A DNA stretch of 38,417 nt from Microcaldota archaeon (GTDB lineage Archaea > Micrarchaeota > Micrarchaeia > Anstonellales > Bilamarchaeaceae): positions 23,448 to 61,864 of the forward strand of contig JAHFFJ010000002.1 of NCBI GenBank assembly GCA_023248035.1, in the 5' to 3' direction. Made by a program: the position numbers and the translations under genes. Of this stretch, positions 15,300 through 24,446 are shown piece by piece; within the stretch, counting starts at the first letter, position 1, and each line of letters starts with the position of its first letter. The notes under the pieces were generated by a model. That model worked only from the letters and a program-made list of their open reading frames with translations, was not told the origin of the DNA and made no database searches.

Positions 15300-16648
15300 T
15301 GGAAGAGTAGCGGCAGGAAATTCAAGATAAACATGCCCAAAGCACCATAGCTTACTGCCTTAACGATCATCTTATTCTTTAGATTAACATCAATTAATCG
15401 ATAACCATCGAAAAGCGGTATTGGTAGCAGGTTCACAGCTCCTACTACGAAATTAAGTGCAAGTCCAAGGCCAAGTACTGTATATATAAAATCGAAACCA
15501 GGGACAGAATACTTGGTAGCAATAGACTCTTTAGTTAAAACAGTATATGTGATTCCTATTTTACCATTCTCATCAGTTTTCCTTACTATCTCCCCCATAT
15601 TAGTCATAATCGACACCTCAGAATTTTTGGGGAGGTCAATCTTGATATTATTTAGATCCAAAGTTTCTCCATTAAAACCATATATCACTGTTCCCATTTC
15701 CATTCCTGATCGTACCAAGAGTCCTTGTTCCCTGTAAGCAGGGGTAAGGAAAAAGAAAGAAACAAAAAGCATGAAGAAAACAATGGATGTTATGAGGTTG
15801 GCAGTGGGGCCTGCAACAAGCACTCTAGTGTGGCTTTCGTTGTCAGATTTTGCAAGCTTCTGCTCATCTGGTTCTACAAATGCACCTATGGGTATTATGC
15901 CAAAAAGAACTATTCCAGAAGATAAAATCGGTACTTTTGCAATCTTGGCAAGTATTGCATGTGCACCCTCATGAACTACCATTACTATAGCAAGCGCAGC
16001 AATGCCCTCGAAAAATGGAAGATTTACTCCAGGAAGAAGAAGTGTTCCACCTGCAGCAGTTTGTGAAATCGCACCACTCCCAAATGCAATGGTGGTTATA
16101 AGCGCTTTAAGCACCGTTAGGCCATAAAAAGTTATCCCAAAAAGGATAAACAAAAATAATCCTCCAACCAAAAGCATTCCACTTACCATGTAAAATGCGA
16201 CATCAGCACTGGTTCCAATATCAACTGCAGCTTTGCTCGTGCTTCCTACATTTACTACCTGGACTAAAAATGCAAGTGCAAATGGTGCAACAAAGATCGA
16301 TATGCCAAAAAGAAGGATAATGCCTATAATGAATGTTAGGGGAGAGAAATTTTTCCTCATAATAAAAAAGCTAAGAACTCCATAAGACATTGATGCTCCT
16401 ACATCTGCAATAAACTTGAAAGCCTTGTCGTATTTTGCCAGGTTCTCTATTAATGCAAGGCCCTTTTTACTTTTAAGCAGAACAAGACCCATCTCGCTTT
16501 GCTGTTTATACTTTTTTATGAAAATATAATTTACCATAAGCATTTCTGCTACTACCAGTAAGAATTTCCACAATCCAGGAATCTGGAGCTGCAGGATGCT
16601 ATAAAACAAACCCAATGCTACTGCTATCAGGAAAAATATAATCATCAT
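15296..16648 (-). CDS. Site-2 protease family (M50) membrane metalloprotease
   Basis: This 450-residue polytopic membrane protein has an HExxH zinc site (MVVHEGAHAIL, about residue 225) in a membrane helix and the second metal motif LLPIPLFDGYRL near 410, the S2P/M50 signature. About four hydrophobic segments precede the active helix. Between the catalytic helices lies a 100-residue extracytoplasmic-type stretch (GMEMGTVIYGFNGETLDL) that resembles a small PDZ-like insert. Such enzymes cut transmembrane substrates in regulated proteolysis; the substrate here is unknown. The gene diverges from the MBF1 gene over a shared A/T block. Confidence 0.92.
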   Translation of the reverse strand: MMIIFFLIAVALGLFYSILQLQIPGLWKFLLVVAEMLMVNYIFIKKYKQQSEMGLVLLKSKKGLALIENLAKYDKAFKFIADVGASMSYGVLSFFIMRKNFSPLTFIIGIILLFGISIFVAPFALAFLVQVVNVGSTSKAAVDIGTSADVAFYMVSGMLLVGGLFLFILFGITFYGLTVLKALITTIAFGSGAISQTAAGGTLLLPGVNLPFFEGIAALAIVMVVHEGAHAILAKIAKVPILSSGIVLFGIIPIGAFVEPDEQKLAKSDNESHTRVLVAGPTANLITSIVFFMLFVSFFFLTPAYREQGLLVRSGMEMGTVIYGFNGETLDLNNIKIDLPKNSEVSIMTNMGEIVRKTDENGKIGITYTVLTKESIATKYSVPGFDFIYTVLGLGLALNFVVGAVNLLPIPLFDGYRLIDVNLKNKMIVKAVSYGALGMFILNFLPLLFH

Positions 16649-16663
16649 TAACCTAGGTTGCTA

Positions 16664-16680
16664 CCTATTTTTATATTTAT
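16664..16680. promoter_or_regulatory. Divergent promoter, site-2 protease and MBF1
   Basis: CTACCTATTTTTATATTTATTGAG spans the 48-bp gap between the two ATGs (16648 leftward, 16697 rightward). Its A/T core is about 25 bp from each, so one overlapping TATA element seems to drive two leaderless transcripts in opposite directions. Confidence 0.5.
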
Positions 16681-16696
16681 TGAGAGATATGAAATT

Positions 16697-17173
16697 ATGG
16701 CTGCTCTTCCTTGTGATATCTGTGGTAACCCCCCAGTCCGGGCGCAAATTATGATCGAGGGTGCAAAGTTGCTTGCATGTGCCCGCTGCATGAAGGGAGG
16801 CAAAATACTCCATCGCTTTGATGATGAACCTTCTCCAATAAATCCAAATGCCACTGTAACTACATCTACCAAGTCAACTGAAGAAATAATTGAAGACTAT
16901 GGCAAAACAATCCTTAATGCCCGCGAGAAAAAAGGTCTTACTGTGGTTACACTAGCCGAAAAAATAAAGGAAAAAGAAACATACATCCATGGTATTGAAC
17001 ATGAACGTTTTTCTCCCAGCCTTGAAGTTGCCAGAAAGCTTGAAAAGGAACTTAAAATAAAGCTTGTAGAAAAAATGAGCGATGTGCTTTCACCCTCTGC
17101 TCCACAATCCCGTTCATTTTCCACACCAACTCTCGCGGACATGGTCGATAAAAAAAAGAAAAGGGAGAAATAA
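16697..17173 (+). CDS. Multiprotein bridging factor 1 family transcription factor
   Basis: This protein of about 158 residues has the archaeal MBF1 layout. An N-terminal zinc ribbon (CDICGNPPVRAQI, then CARCMKGG) is followed by a linker and a Cro/C1-type helix-turn-helix (YGKTILNAREKKGLTVVTLAEKIKEKETYIHGIEHERFSP) and a basic tail. The start is set at MAALPCDICG because the A/T box lies about 25 bp upstream; the track start adds non-family residues. The FEN-1 gene begins directly after the stop, so the two are co-transcribed. Confidence 0.93.
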   Translation: MAALPCDICGNPPVRAQIMIEGAKLLACARCMKGGKILHRFDDEPSPINPNATVTTSTKSTEEIIEDYGKTILNAREKKGLTVVTLAEKIKEKETYIHGIEHERFSPSLEVARKLEKELKIKLVEKMSDVLSPSAPQSRSFSTPTLADMVDKKKKREK

Positions 17174-18211
17174 ATGGGCGTCGACCTGGGGGATCTTTCA
17201 GTTAAACATACTATCTCCCTACAATCGCTTTCGGGTAAAATAATCGCATTAGACGCTTACAATGTTCTTTATCAGTTTCTTGCTTCCATAAGACAGGAAG
17301 ATGGCACCCCTCTTATGGATTTTAAGGGAAATATTACTGCCCATCTTTCTGGTCTTTTCTATCGCAGTTGTAAGCTCATAGAAGGTGGTATCCGTCCAGT
17401 CTATGTTTTTGATGGCAAACCAAATGTTCTTAAACAAAAAACCCAGTTCCAGCGTTCCGAAATAAAAAAACGTGCGGAAGAAAAATGGAAAGATGCGCTT
17501 GAACATGGCAAATACGAAGATGCTAAACGTTATGCTCAGGGAACCTCAAGACTAACTGGTGAAATGGTCGAAGAAAGCAAACTTCTTCTCTCTGCGATGG
17601 GCATCCCTCATATCCAGGCACCCTCAGATGGTGAAGCTCAGGCCGCCCTTATGGTGAAGAAAGGAATTGCGCATGCAACCGGTTCACAGGATTATGATGC
17701 ATTATTATTTGGTTCGCCCGTTCTTGTGCGTAATCTTTCAATAACCGGAAGGAGAAAAGTACCAAGACAAAATCGCTATTTAATTGTCGAACCAGAACAG
17801 ATTGAACTTAAAGAGACCCTTAGTTCTCTTGAACTTGACCAGGCACAACTTATAATGCTCGGAATACTTATTGGCACTGATTTTAACGATGGTGTAAAAG
17901 GTGTAGGTCCTAAGACCGCATTAAAGATAGTCAAATCGTCAAAAACAATACCCGAGCTTATCAGCTATGTTAAGGAAAAATACGAATACGATTTTGATAA
18001 TCCGCCCGAAGATGTTCTTGAAATTTTTTTGAATCCACCCTATAATGAACCAGAGCCACTAAAATGGTCGGAGATAAATTCGGATGAGGTACAAAAACTT
18101 CTTGTCGATAAGCATGACTTTTCTGCTGATCGCCTTAGTAGTTCTATAGAATCTTTATCTAAAATAACAAAAGAAAGGTCTGCCCAGAGCAAACTGGATA
18201 AGTGGTTTTAG
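17174..18211 (+). CDS. fen: Flap endonuclease 1
   Basis: This 345-residue structure-specific nuclease removes 5' flaps in replication and repair. The N-terminal domain has GVDLGDL and the metal-binding ALDAYN; then come PVYVFDGKPN, the acidic PSDGEAQAALM, and TGSQDYDALLFG. The helix-hairpin-helix reads GTDFNDGVKGVGPKTALKIV. The last eight residues, QSKLDKWF, are a canonical PCNA-interacting peptide. The length is typical. It has no spacer from the MBF1 gene (TAA then ATG). Confidence 0.97.
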   Translation: MGVDLGDLSVKHTISLQSLSGKIIALDAYNVLYQFLASIRQEDGTPLMDFKGNITAHLSGLFYRSCKLIEGGIRPVYVFDGKPNVLKQKTQFQRSEIKKRAEEKWKDALEHGKYEDAKRYAQGTSRLTGEMVEESKLLLSAMGIPHIQAPSDGEAQAALMVKKGIAHATGSQDYDALLFGSPVLVRNLSITGRRKVPRQNRYLIVEPEQIELKETLSSLELDQAQLIMLGILIGTDFNDGVKGVGPKTALKIVKSSKTIPELISYVKEKYEYDFDNPPEDVLEIFLNPPYNEPEPLKWSEINSDEVQKLLVDKHDFSADRLSSSIESLSKITKERSAQSKLDKWF

Positions 18212-18261
18212 GTTTTCATCGGTTCTTTTGAAATATTTCTAGATCATATCATTGCGATGAC

Positions 18262-19278
18262 TCAGTTAATTGAAGATGATATATAATCTGTAAAATCAGA
18301 AATAACCGGTAAAAATGATCGAAAACTTTTAGCTGTAGACAGATGTGTGCTCTTAAAAGTATTTGCACCGTTCAAACTATCTGAAGAAAGAAAGTCAGAA
18401 TATATAGGTCTGAGAAAATCTGGTATACATCTAAACTCAAAAAGATATGAAAATGCCTCCATCTTCATAAAGTAAGTTTTATGGTCAGGTTTATCCTTAT
18501 AAAAAGGAATTTTTCCTTCCAGGTGAGATCTCAGATAACAATACCATTGTAAGGTTTTTTTAATCTCTCCTGTTCTATCTGGAGCTATGGACGGAAATCG
18601 AAATGATATAAACGAGTCTATTTCTTTTTCAAAACCGTTTAAGCTAATGTAGTTCCCATACTGGAAATATTCCTGAATTCTTGTAGGTTCTGAAGCTCTT
18701 GCAAATAGGCTTAAGAATAATGTCCCTATTTCACTCTGTATTTTAGGGGCTAAAGTTTCGAATTGATCATGCAACAACTCATGTATGAAAGCGTTTCTCA
18801 TTCCTTCTAAATTTCCGGTGCCTTTTTCTGGTGAAAGGTGAACCAAATCATAAACTGGACAGATACGTCTTTGTTCATAATTAGAACCAGAACTCGTTAA
18901 GAGACGGAAGTTTTCATTTATTCTTGATAAGTACCCCCCTCCAACTCCCTCTATGGGTACCAATATGAAAACATTATTTTCTAACATACTGATCACTTTA
19001 GGATTAGATAGATTTAGAGAATTTAGAAAAGACATATATGTTCTGATTAGTTTTTTCTGTTCGTTGCGAACAGAAGGAGATATTTTAGATGTAGAATCAA
19101 AACCGGTATTTCCAAGGTTCCATGATTCTGGAATTTTTATTGTAAGCTCTTTAATCTGAAAACCTCTTTCGGTTTTTTCAAGTACAAATGCCGGTATCCA
19201 TTGCTCTTTAATTTTTTGTGGTGTAACAAGAACAATGCGATGATGTTTATCCCTTGGGCTTCTCTGAATTTCTGCCAT
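18262..19278 (-). CDS. Putative zinc metalloprotease-like protein (HELLH), hypothetical
   Basis: I do not recognise this protein of about 338 residues as a named family. It has an HExxH motif within MRNAFIHELLHDQFETL near the middle, with Glu residues about 40-60 further on that could be a third ligand (EPTRIQEYFQYG). It has no signal peptide or membrane segment, so it is probably cytosolic. The start is set at MAEIQRSPR (19278): the TATA-like AATTTATATC at 19301-19310 is 28 bp from it, against 16 bp from the track start. It stands alone with its own promoter. Confidence 0.6.
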   Translation of the reverse strand: MAEIQRSPRDKHHRIVLVTPQKIKEQWIPAFVLEKTERGFQIKELTIKIPESWNLGNTGFDSTSKISPSVRNEQKKLIRTYMSFLNSLNLSNPKVISMLENNVFILVPIEGVGGGYLSRINENFRLLTSSGSNYEQRRICPVYDLVHLSPEKGTGNLEGMRNAFIHELLHDQFETLAPKIQSEIGTLFLSLFARASEPTRIQEYFQYGNYISLNGFEKEIDSFISFRFPSIAPDRTGEIKKTLQWYCYLRSHLEGKIPFYKDKPDHKTYFMKMEAFSYLFEFRCIPDFLRPIYSDFLSSDSLNGANTFKSTHLSTAKSFRSFLPVISDFTDYISSSIN

Positions 19279-19394
19279 TACAAATCTCATTACAAAAGAT
19301 GATATAAATTATTCGTAATCAAATCGCATATCTCTTTGTTGTTTAGATCAATTTATCAAAAAATCTAACCACGTTATTCATAAAAAAATATATA

Positions 19395-19973
19395 TCAACG
19401 AACGGTCTTATCTCGATGCAATGTTTTGCCTTCCACAAGATCAATTATACTCGAAGGTCCACCATATTTTGTTTTTCCTCCATCAATTAAAAGATCAGCA
19501 GCATTCGTAACTACAGCTGCAATTTCATCAAGCGAAGTTGGCGGTTCCTTTGCCGTAAGATTAGCGCTTGTTGAAATTATTGGGGTTCCAAACTTTTTGC
19601 AAAGAAGCTGGCAAAATTCTGAATCAGGTATCCGTACCCCAAGCTTGTCATTTGGTGAAGCTGCAATTGGCTTGCGCAACTTTAATAAGAAAGTATAAGG
19701 GCCAGGTAGATGTTTTTTGATAATCTCACGATCATTTTCAGTCAGTTCACAATATTCTTCCATCATAAGATTATCCATCATGACTGACATCGGGCGCATT
19801 TCACGTATACCTTTGATCGTATGTATTCTTTCCACAACACTTTTTGAAGTTCCATCACCACCAAGACCATATAATGTGTCAGTTGGGTAAATCAGAACTC
19901 CACCACTTTTGAGAATTGAAACTGCCACATCAACTGCAGAATCAAGATCCGTTTTGTCTAATGTAATTTTCAT
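19395..19973 (-). CDS. tsaC: Threonylcarbamoyl-AMP synthase (TsaC/Sua5/YrdC family)
   Basis: This 192-residue YrdC-domain protein makes threonylcarbamoyl-AMP for the t6A37 modification of ANN-decoding tRNAs. Diagnostic stretches are GGVLIYPTDTLYGLGGDG, IKGIREMRPMSVMM, LPGPYTFLLKL, LGVRIPDSEF and PIISTSANLTAKEPPTS. It lacks the C-terminal Sua5 domain, so it is the short TsaC form. Its start overlaps the lysS stop by 4 bp, so the two genes probably share a transcript. Confidence 0.95.
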   Translation of the reverse strand: MKITLDKTDLDSAVDVAVSILKSGGVLIYPTDTLYGLGGDGTSKSVVERIHTIKGIREMRPMSVMMDNLMMEEYCELTENDREIIKKHLPGPYTFLLKLRKPIAASPNDKLGVRIPDSEFCQLLCKKFGTPIISTSANLTAKEPPTSLDEIAAVVTNAADLLIDGGKTKYGGPSSIIDLVEGKTLHRDKTVR

Positions 19974-21481
19974 AATCCAAGATCCCGTTTAAGCCTCTCA
20001 ACACCGAGTGCTTCAATTAGTTTGCCCATCCTTGGTCCTTTTGGCTTTCCTATTACCGCCTGATAAAGTTCGGCAAACATCTGCTTTGGTTCTATTGAAT
20101 TTGCTTTTGCAAATTCAAATACGGAGTTATGTATGGAAAGCGCATCGCCACCACTAATCCCAACCATATATTTCTTTACGTTCTCGCTTATGGGTACCTT
20201 ACCCGCCTGGTATTTGAATCGGTAATCCTCAGGTATGAAATCGCGTGCTATCCATTCCTCTATGAAAGGCTTTAGGTAAAATGCACCTTCATTGTCGTTA
20301 AGTTTCTTTCCTACTTCCTCCCAGTTCTGGTAAATCTGGTAGTATAAAAGCAGATCCAAAAATGATTTCCACCTCATCTTATTCGTGCTTATTGCAAATG
20401 CTATCGCTCTTTTGCGTTCCGGCCTACCCATCTCGTCGAGCTTGCCTTGCTCAAGTTTCGAAGCACCTTCGAAATCCTCAATTGTTCTAAGCAGGTTTTC
20501 ACTTGTTGGATTTATGTCTATGTTCTCTTCAAGATCGGGTCGAACAAGCATATATTTTATTATCTCGGCAGGAAGTAAAGTTACAATCTCCCGGACACCC
20601 ATCCCAATTCCTTTTGATTTGGAATATTTCTTCCCCTGAAAAAGTATGAATCCGTACCTGTAGTGTATGTGATAGTCCTTCTTCATTAGTTTTAGTGTAA
20701 TTACCTCACAGGTATCTTCTGAGCCGCCTTTTGTATGGTGGTCTATCCCAGCTCCTTCTATGCTAGTTCCAAATATCTGCTTCCAAACTGGCCAGTGCAA
20801 TCTCCAAACTATCTTGTATCTATGATCACTGATTTTATTTTTTCCTCTATGACCGCAACCTTTTGTGTATTTGACATCCTTGTCACATATATATTCGTAA
20901 TTCTCCCCATCATGGCTAATCACTCTGGTGGTTGCTATTTTCCCGCACTCGCATATGGGCATTATTGGTGACCAGTCCTTTTTCTCCTCTTTCCCGCTGG
21001 TCTGCTCTATAACCATCCTGGTTTCGTTTTCATTTTTTAGGAAAAAGCGTGCATATTCATCAAACTTACCCTCATTGTAATACTCATTTATCCTAACTAC
21101 TACTGGTTTAACCCCGAATTTCTCCATAAGCTCTCGTGCCTCATCGAGATAATAATCACCAAAACTCCTGCTTTTGCCAGTAGGATCAGGCACATCACAA
21201 AGTGGCTTGCCTAAATGCGGCTTAAGAAATTCAGTGTGTTTCTCCATCTCTACTGGGACACCATCAAATGCATCGAGTATGTCTGCTGCAAAGTAAAAGC
21301 TGCATTTTTTTCCTCGTTTTTCTATCGCATCTCGTATTACTGAAGGAAAGAGAAATTCGCACAATGTGCCTAAATGAGCCGGTCCTGAAGTTGTCATTCC
21401 GCCGCTGATGACATACGGTTCGTTTTTCTCTTCTATTACCCGGCCTGCAAGCCATTCTGACCAGTGCATGTGTTCTGACAT
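19970..21481 (-). CDS. lysS: Lysyl-tRNA synthetase, class I
   Basis: This 503-residue class I LysRS, the form common in archaea, has the HIGH-like GGMTTSGPAHLGTL near residue 28 and the KMSKS-like KKYSKSKGIGM near residue 283. The zinc-binding region reads PICECGKIATTR and CDKDVKYTKGCGH. The helical anticodon-binding part follows. The ATG at 21481 is about 25 bp from GAATAAAAATAC on the minus strand, so a leaderless transcript is likely. It is the first gene of a pair with tsaC. Confidence 0.97.
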   Translation of the reverse strand: MSEHMHWSEWLAGRVIEEKNEPYVISGGMTTSGPAHLGTLCEFLFPSVIRDAIEKRGKKCSFYFAADILDAFDGVPVEMEKHTEFLKPHLGKPLCDVPDPTGKSRSFGDYYLDEARELMEKFGVKPVVVRINEYYNEGKFDEYARFFLKNENETRMVIEQTSGKEEKKDWSPIMPICECGKIATTRVISHDGENYEYICDKDVKYTKGCGHRGKNKISDHRYKIVWRLHWPVWKQIFGTSIEGAGIDHHTKGGSEDTCEVITLKLMKKDYHIHYRYGFILFQGKKYSKSKGIGMGVREIVTLLPAEIIKYMLVRPDLEENIDINPTSENLLRTIEDFEGASKLEQGKLDEMGRPERKRAIAFAISTNKMRWKSFLDLLLYYQIYQNWEEVGKKLNDNEGAFYLKPFIEEWIARDFIPEDYRFKYQAGKVPISENVKKYMVGISGGDALSIHNSVFEFAKANSIEPKQMFAELYQAVIGKPKGPRMGKLIEALGVERLKRDLGL

Positions 21482-21580
21482 AACTTACATCTTCTCCCAA
21501 GTATTTTTATTCTGTGTCACTCTTATTTGGCAGAACTTCCTGATAACTATGGCAAATCTAAGATCTGGGAATATACCAAG

Positions 21581-21590
21581 CTTTAAAAAG
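21581..21590 (+). promoter_or_regulatory. TATA box of the 5S rRNA gene
   Basis: CTTTAAAAAG lies about 25 bp before the first base of the 5S gene, the expected spacing for an archaeal TATA element. No other A/T block is close. Confidence 0.6.
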
Positions 21591-21610
21591 AATTCATATC
21601 AGAGTTAAGA

Positions 21611-21726
21611 TGTCAGCGGTCATAGGTAGGGGGAAACACCTGATCCCATTTCGAACTCAGAAGTTAAGCCCCTTCACGGTGATATGAGTACTGCTCTTCG
21701 AGCGGGAAATTTTACTGCTGCTGACA
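21611..21726 (+). rRNA. 5S ribosomal RNA
   Basis: The 116-nt gene is closed by helix I, TGTCAGCGGT with ACTGCTGACA (10 bp including one G-U pair). Inside is the near-universal GATCCCATTTCGAACTCAGAAGTTAAGCC of loops B and C. A T-rich run (TTATTTTTCT) follows as a likely terminator. No 16S or 23S gene is in the window, so this 5S is transcribed on its own, as in some archaea with split rRNA loci. Confidence 0.96.
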
Positions 21727-21801
21727 CTTATTTTTCTAATTTATCTTTTCTATCTTATAGGTACACCGTAATTTTACTCAATTATATTAAATTCTAACAT
21801 A

Positions 21802-22053
21802 ATGGTAATGGTTATGGAAAAAGAACGCGCAAAAAAAGATATAGAAAAACTCGATCGCATAATTGCCATTTTCAAATCCCTAAATCTAGCTGAAAAATAC
21901 CCAAAAATCATTGAATACGCAGAAAACTATTGTTCAGACGCCAAACATTTCTATGAAAAAGGAGACTACTTCACATCATTTGGGGCAGCAAACTATGCTT
22001 ATGGTTTTATCGATGCCATTCTTGTTATCGAAGACAAACATCAGGTACTCTAA
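21802..22053 (+). CDS. DUF357-family small helical protein
   Basis: This product of about 83 residues is all helical. The pattern AENYCSDAKHFYEKGDYFTSFGAANYAYGFIDAIL, a helical pair resembling a nucleotidyltransferase-associated or HEPN-like helix bundle, matches the archaeal DUF357 family. The function is unknown. Three in-frame ATGs (21802, 21808, 21814) are possible, and the last gives MEKERAKK. It ends exactly where ksgA begins, so the pair is co-translated. This suggests, but does not prove, a ribosome-related role. Confidence 0.8.
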   Translation: MVMVMEKERAKKDIEKLDRIIAIFKSLNLAEKYPKIIEYAENYCSDAKHFYEKGDYFTSFGAANYAYGFIDAILVIEDKHQVL

Positions 22054-22797
22054 ATGCCAAAACGCAGGAAGTTTCTGGGGCAATGCTTCTTAGAAGATAA
22101 AAATATTCTTGCTCTAGAAGCTAAGCTACTTGATCCAAAAGACAAAACCGTTCTTGAAATTGGTGGGGGGGACGGAAGGCTTACCAGGGCAATTCTGCAA
22201 CAAAAATCAAAAAAACTTTTTGTAGTTGAAAAAGATCCACGTTTTGCAGCTATGCTTCGTGATATTAGCAATTCAGCCATTCAGGTATTAGAGGGTGATT
22301 TTCTCACAATCCAAATACCAGAAATCGATCTTATAATCGGAAATATTCCCTACTACATTTCATCAGAAATCATATTCTCCCTTCCAAAACTGCACTTTGA
22401 GAAGGCACTACTGATGGTGCAAAAAGAATTTGCACAGAAGATGGTTGCAAAGCCTGGTGATAGTAATTATGGTCGTCTCTCTGTAACTGCACAGATTCAT
22501 TTTGAAATTACATTAGAGCACATCGTCCCAAACCACCTTTTCCGTCCAGTTCCAAAAGTTGATTCAGCAATAATAATGCTAAAACCAACCCGTACTCTGC
22601 TAAGCGGGTTTGAAGAAGATATAATCAGATTCATTTTCCAACATAAAAATAAAAATGTGAAAAATGCACTAATTCATTCAAATTTCTCTGCCTCAACCAT
22701 ATCAAAACTTGGTGGATTAGCTTTAAGGAGAGGAAGGACACTTGCAAAAGAAGAGTGCCTTGAAATTGCAAGGATTTTGGAAACGAATCCTGCCTAA
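22054..22797 (+). CDS. ksgA: 16S rRNA dimethyladenosine transferase
   Basis: This 247-residue KsgA/Dim1 dimethylates two adjacent adenosines near the 3' end of 16S rRNA with SAM. It begins with PKRRKFLGQCFLED (normally GQ-F/H-FL), the SAM site is VLEIGGGDGRLT, and the catalytic motif is IIGNIPYYISSEI. The later segment VPNHLFRPVPKVDSAIIML is also typical. It starts directly after the DUF357 stop and lies close to the 5S rRNA gene. Confidence 0.96.
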   Translation: MPKRRKFLGQCFLEDKNILALEAKLLDPKDKTVLEIGGGDGRLTRAILQQKSKKLFVVEKDPRFAAMLRDISNSAIQVLEGDFLTIQIPEIDLIIGNIPYYISSEIIFSLPKLHFEKALLMVQKEFAQKMVAKPGDSNYGRLSVTAQIHFEITLEHIVPNHLFRPVPKVDSAIIMLKPTRTLLSGFEEDIIRFIFQHKNKNVKNALIHSNFSASTISKLGGLALRRGRTLAKEECLEIARILETNPA

Positions 22798-22835
22798 TAC
22801 GGCAACTTTTTAATTCTAATTACCAATGTCTTTTC

Positions 22836-23360
22836 ATGAAAATAGCAAAAGAAACCGAAAATCTCCTAATAATCAAAGAATCAAATATAATTGGCCCAAT
22901 GATAGGCGGCATCTTCATATTTGTCGGTGTTATTTTATTCATAGTCTCGGTCTTTTTAATTAATATATCAGAGCTCTTAGGTTATCTTAAATTTTGTGGG
23001 GGCTTCATGGCCATAATAGGTATTTTTGCTGCAATATTACTCTACGAAGAAACTACTATAGTTGCCGACAAGACTGATAAAGTTCTAAAGGTTATAAAAA
23101 GAAAATCATATTCTTCAAGAAAATCTTTCCTGGACATTGGCGGAATTGAAAAAATTGGCTATAGGGAAAAAACTGACAACTCTGATGGTTCTACCTATTA
23201 CTATGTGGAATTAGATGCATTCACCAAGCAATCGGTACAAATCCCACTGGTAAGAACTCCAAGAATCGGGGGAACAATAGCAGAAAAGTTCATGGCTGAA
23301 AACCGTGAAGCTGCAAAAAAACTCTCCAAATTTCTTGGAGTAGTTCTCTCATCAGAATAA
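22836..23360 (+). CDS. Hypothetical two-helix membrane protein
   Basis: In this 174-residue protein two hydrophobic helices occupy residues 20-45 (MIGGIFIFVGVILFIVSVFL) and 50-70 (YLKFCGGFMAIIGIFAAILL). A strand-rich soluble domain (TTIVADKTDKVLKVIKRKSY) then forms alternating strands like the PH-like domains attached to short membrane anchors. I do not recognise a family. A TATA-like CTTTTTAATTC lies about 25 bp before the ATG. The 3' end overlaps dnaJ tail to tail by 9 bp. Confidence 0.7.
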   Translation: MKIAKETENLLIIKESNIIGPMIGGIFIFVGVILFIVSVFLINISELLGYLKFCGGFMAIIGIFAAILLYEETTIVADKTDKVLKVIKRKSYSSRKSFLDIGGIEKIGYREKTDNSDGSTYYYVELDAFTKQSVQIPLVRTPRIGGTIAEKFMAENREAAKKLSKFLGVVLSSE

Positions 23361-24443
23361 CCCAAATCCTTTTTTCTTACTTTCGTTCTCCTCTTTTTCA
23401 AATTCTTCAAGGAGTTCTTTTTGTTTCTTACTAAGGTTTTTTGGAACATCTATAATTACTCTGACTATCTCATCTCCCTTTCCTGAGCGTTGGATATGGG
23501 GTATGCCTTCTCCCCTAAGCCTAAATGCCGTATGCGATTTAGTCCCGGGGGGTATGCTAAGCATATCGCTTCCAAATAATGTCGGTACTTCTATTTTTCC
23601 GCCAATTGCAGCTTTAGCAAAACTTAGCGGAATTTCAATATAAAGATCATCACCCTCACGGTGGAATTTCTTATGCTCTGCAACATGCACTCTTACAAAA
23701 AGATCTCCAGGTCCATCGCGGCCGTATTCCCCAAGATTATCGAGCCTTAGCCGCATGTCATCATCTATACCATGAGGTATGTCTATTTTGATGTGCTCAT
23801 TCGAACTTGTCTTTCCACTACCACCACAATTCCTGCACGGTTTTTCTATCTTTACTCCCTCTCCCCTACACTTACCGCATGTAGTGACTGTGTAAAACGA
23901 CATCGGTCCAGCTCGCCTTGCCTGCTGTACCTGCCCACGACCGTTGCATGAACTGCATTTGGTTCTTGAGCTTCCAGGTTCACTTCCTTCTCCCTTACAC
24001 CTATCACAAGCACGGCTTCTGTTGTAGTGTATCTCCTTTTTCACACCCTTTGCAGCTTCTTCAAGAGTTATCCTGACTTCGGTTTCCAAATTAGCTCCGT
24101 AATCTCCTTGTCTCCTTCCGCCAAAACCGCTACCAAAAGGGTCAAAGCCAAAATTGCGGAAGATATCTTCAAAACCTCCAAAATCTGCATTACGGAAAAT
24201 ATCCTCCTCACTATACATGTTGTCGAATCCAGCGTGACCATACTGGTCGTACTGCTTTCGTTTAGTTTCATCACTTAGTACAGCGTAAGCTTCAGATATT
24301 TCCTTGAATTTTTCTGTTGCACCAGCATCCTTATTACGGTCTGGATGGTATTGCATTGCAAGCTTTCTATATGACTGCTTTATCTGATCGCTTGTGGCAT
24401 TTTTAGCCAAACCAAGAACTTCGTAATAATCTCGTTTGGTCAT
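23352..24443 (-). CDS. dnaJ: Chaperone DnaJ (Hsp40, type A)
   Basis: This 363-residue full-length type A J protein has a J domain with HPD ([12 protein letters not shown]), a short Gly/Phe region (FGFDPFGSGFGG), and four zinc repeats CDRCKGEG, CSSCNGRG, CGKCRGEG and CRNCGGSG. The C-terminal substrate-binding domains follow (DIPHGIDDDMRLRL to VPTLFGSDMLSIPPGTKS). It stimulates DnaK ATPase and delivers clients. It is the last gene of the grpE-dnaK-J-dnaJ operon, three bases after the short J protein. Confidence 0.97.
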   Translation of the reverse strand: MTKRDYYEVLGLAKNATSDQIKQSYRKLAMQYHPDRNKDAGATEKFKEISEAYAVLSDETKRKQYDQYGHAGFDNMYSEEDIFRNADFGGFEDIFRNFGFDPFGSGFGGRRQGDYGANLETEVRITLEEAAKGVKKEIHYNRSRACDRCKGEGSEPGSSRTKCSSCNGRGQVQQARRAGPMSFYTVTTCGKCRGEGVKIEKPCRNCGGSGKTSSNEHIKIDIPHGIDDDMRLRLDNLGEYGRDGPGDLFVRVHVAEHKKFHREGDDLYIEIPLSFAKAAIGGKIEVPTLFGSDMLSIPPGTKSHTAFRLRGEGIPHIQRSGKGDEIVRVIIDVPKNLSKKQKELLEEFEKEENESKKKGFGLF

Positions 24444-24446
24444 GGT

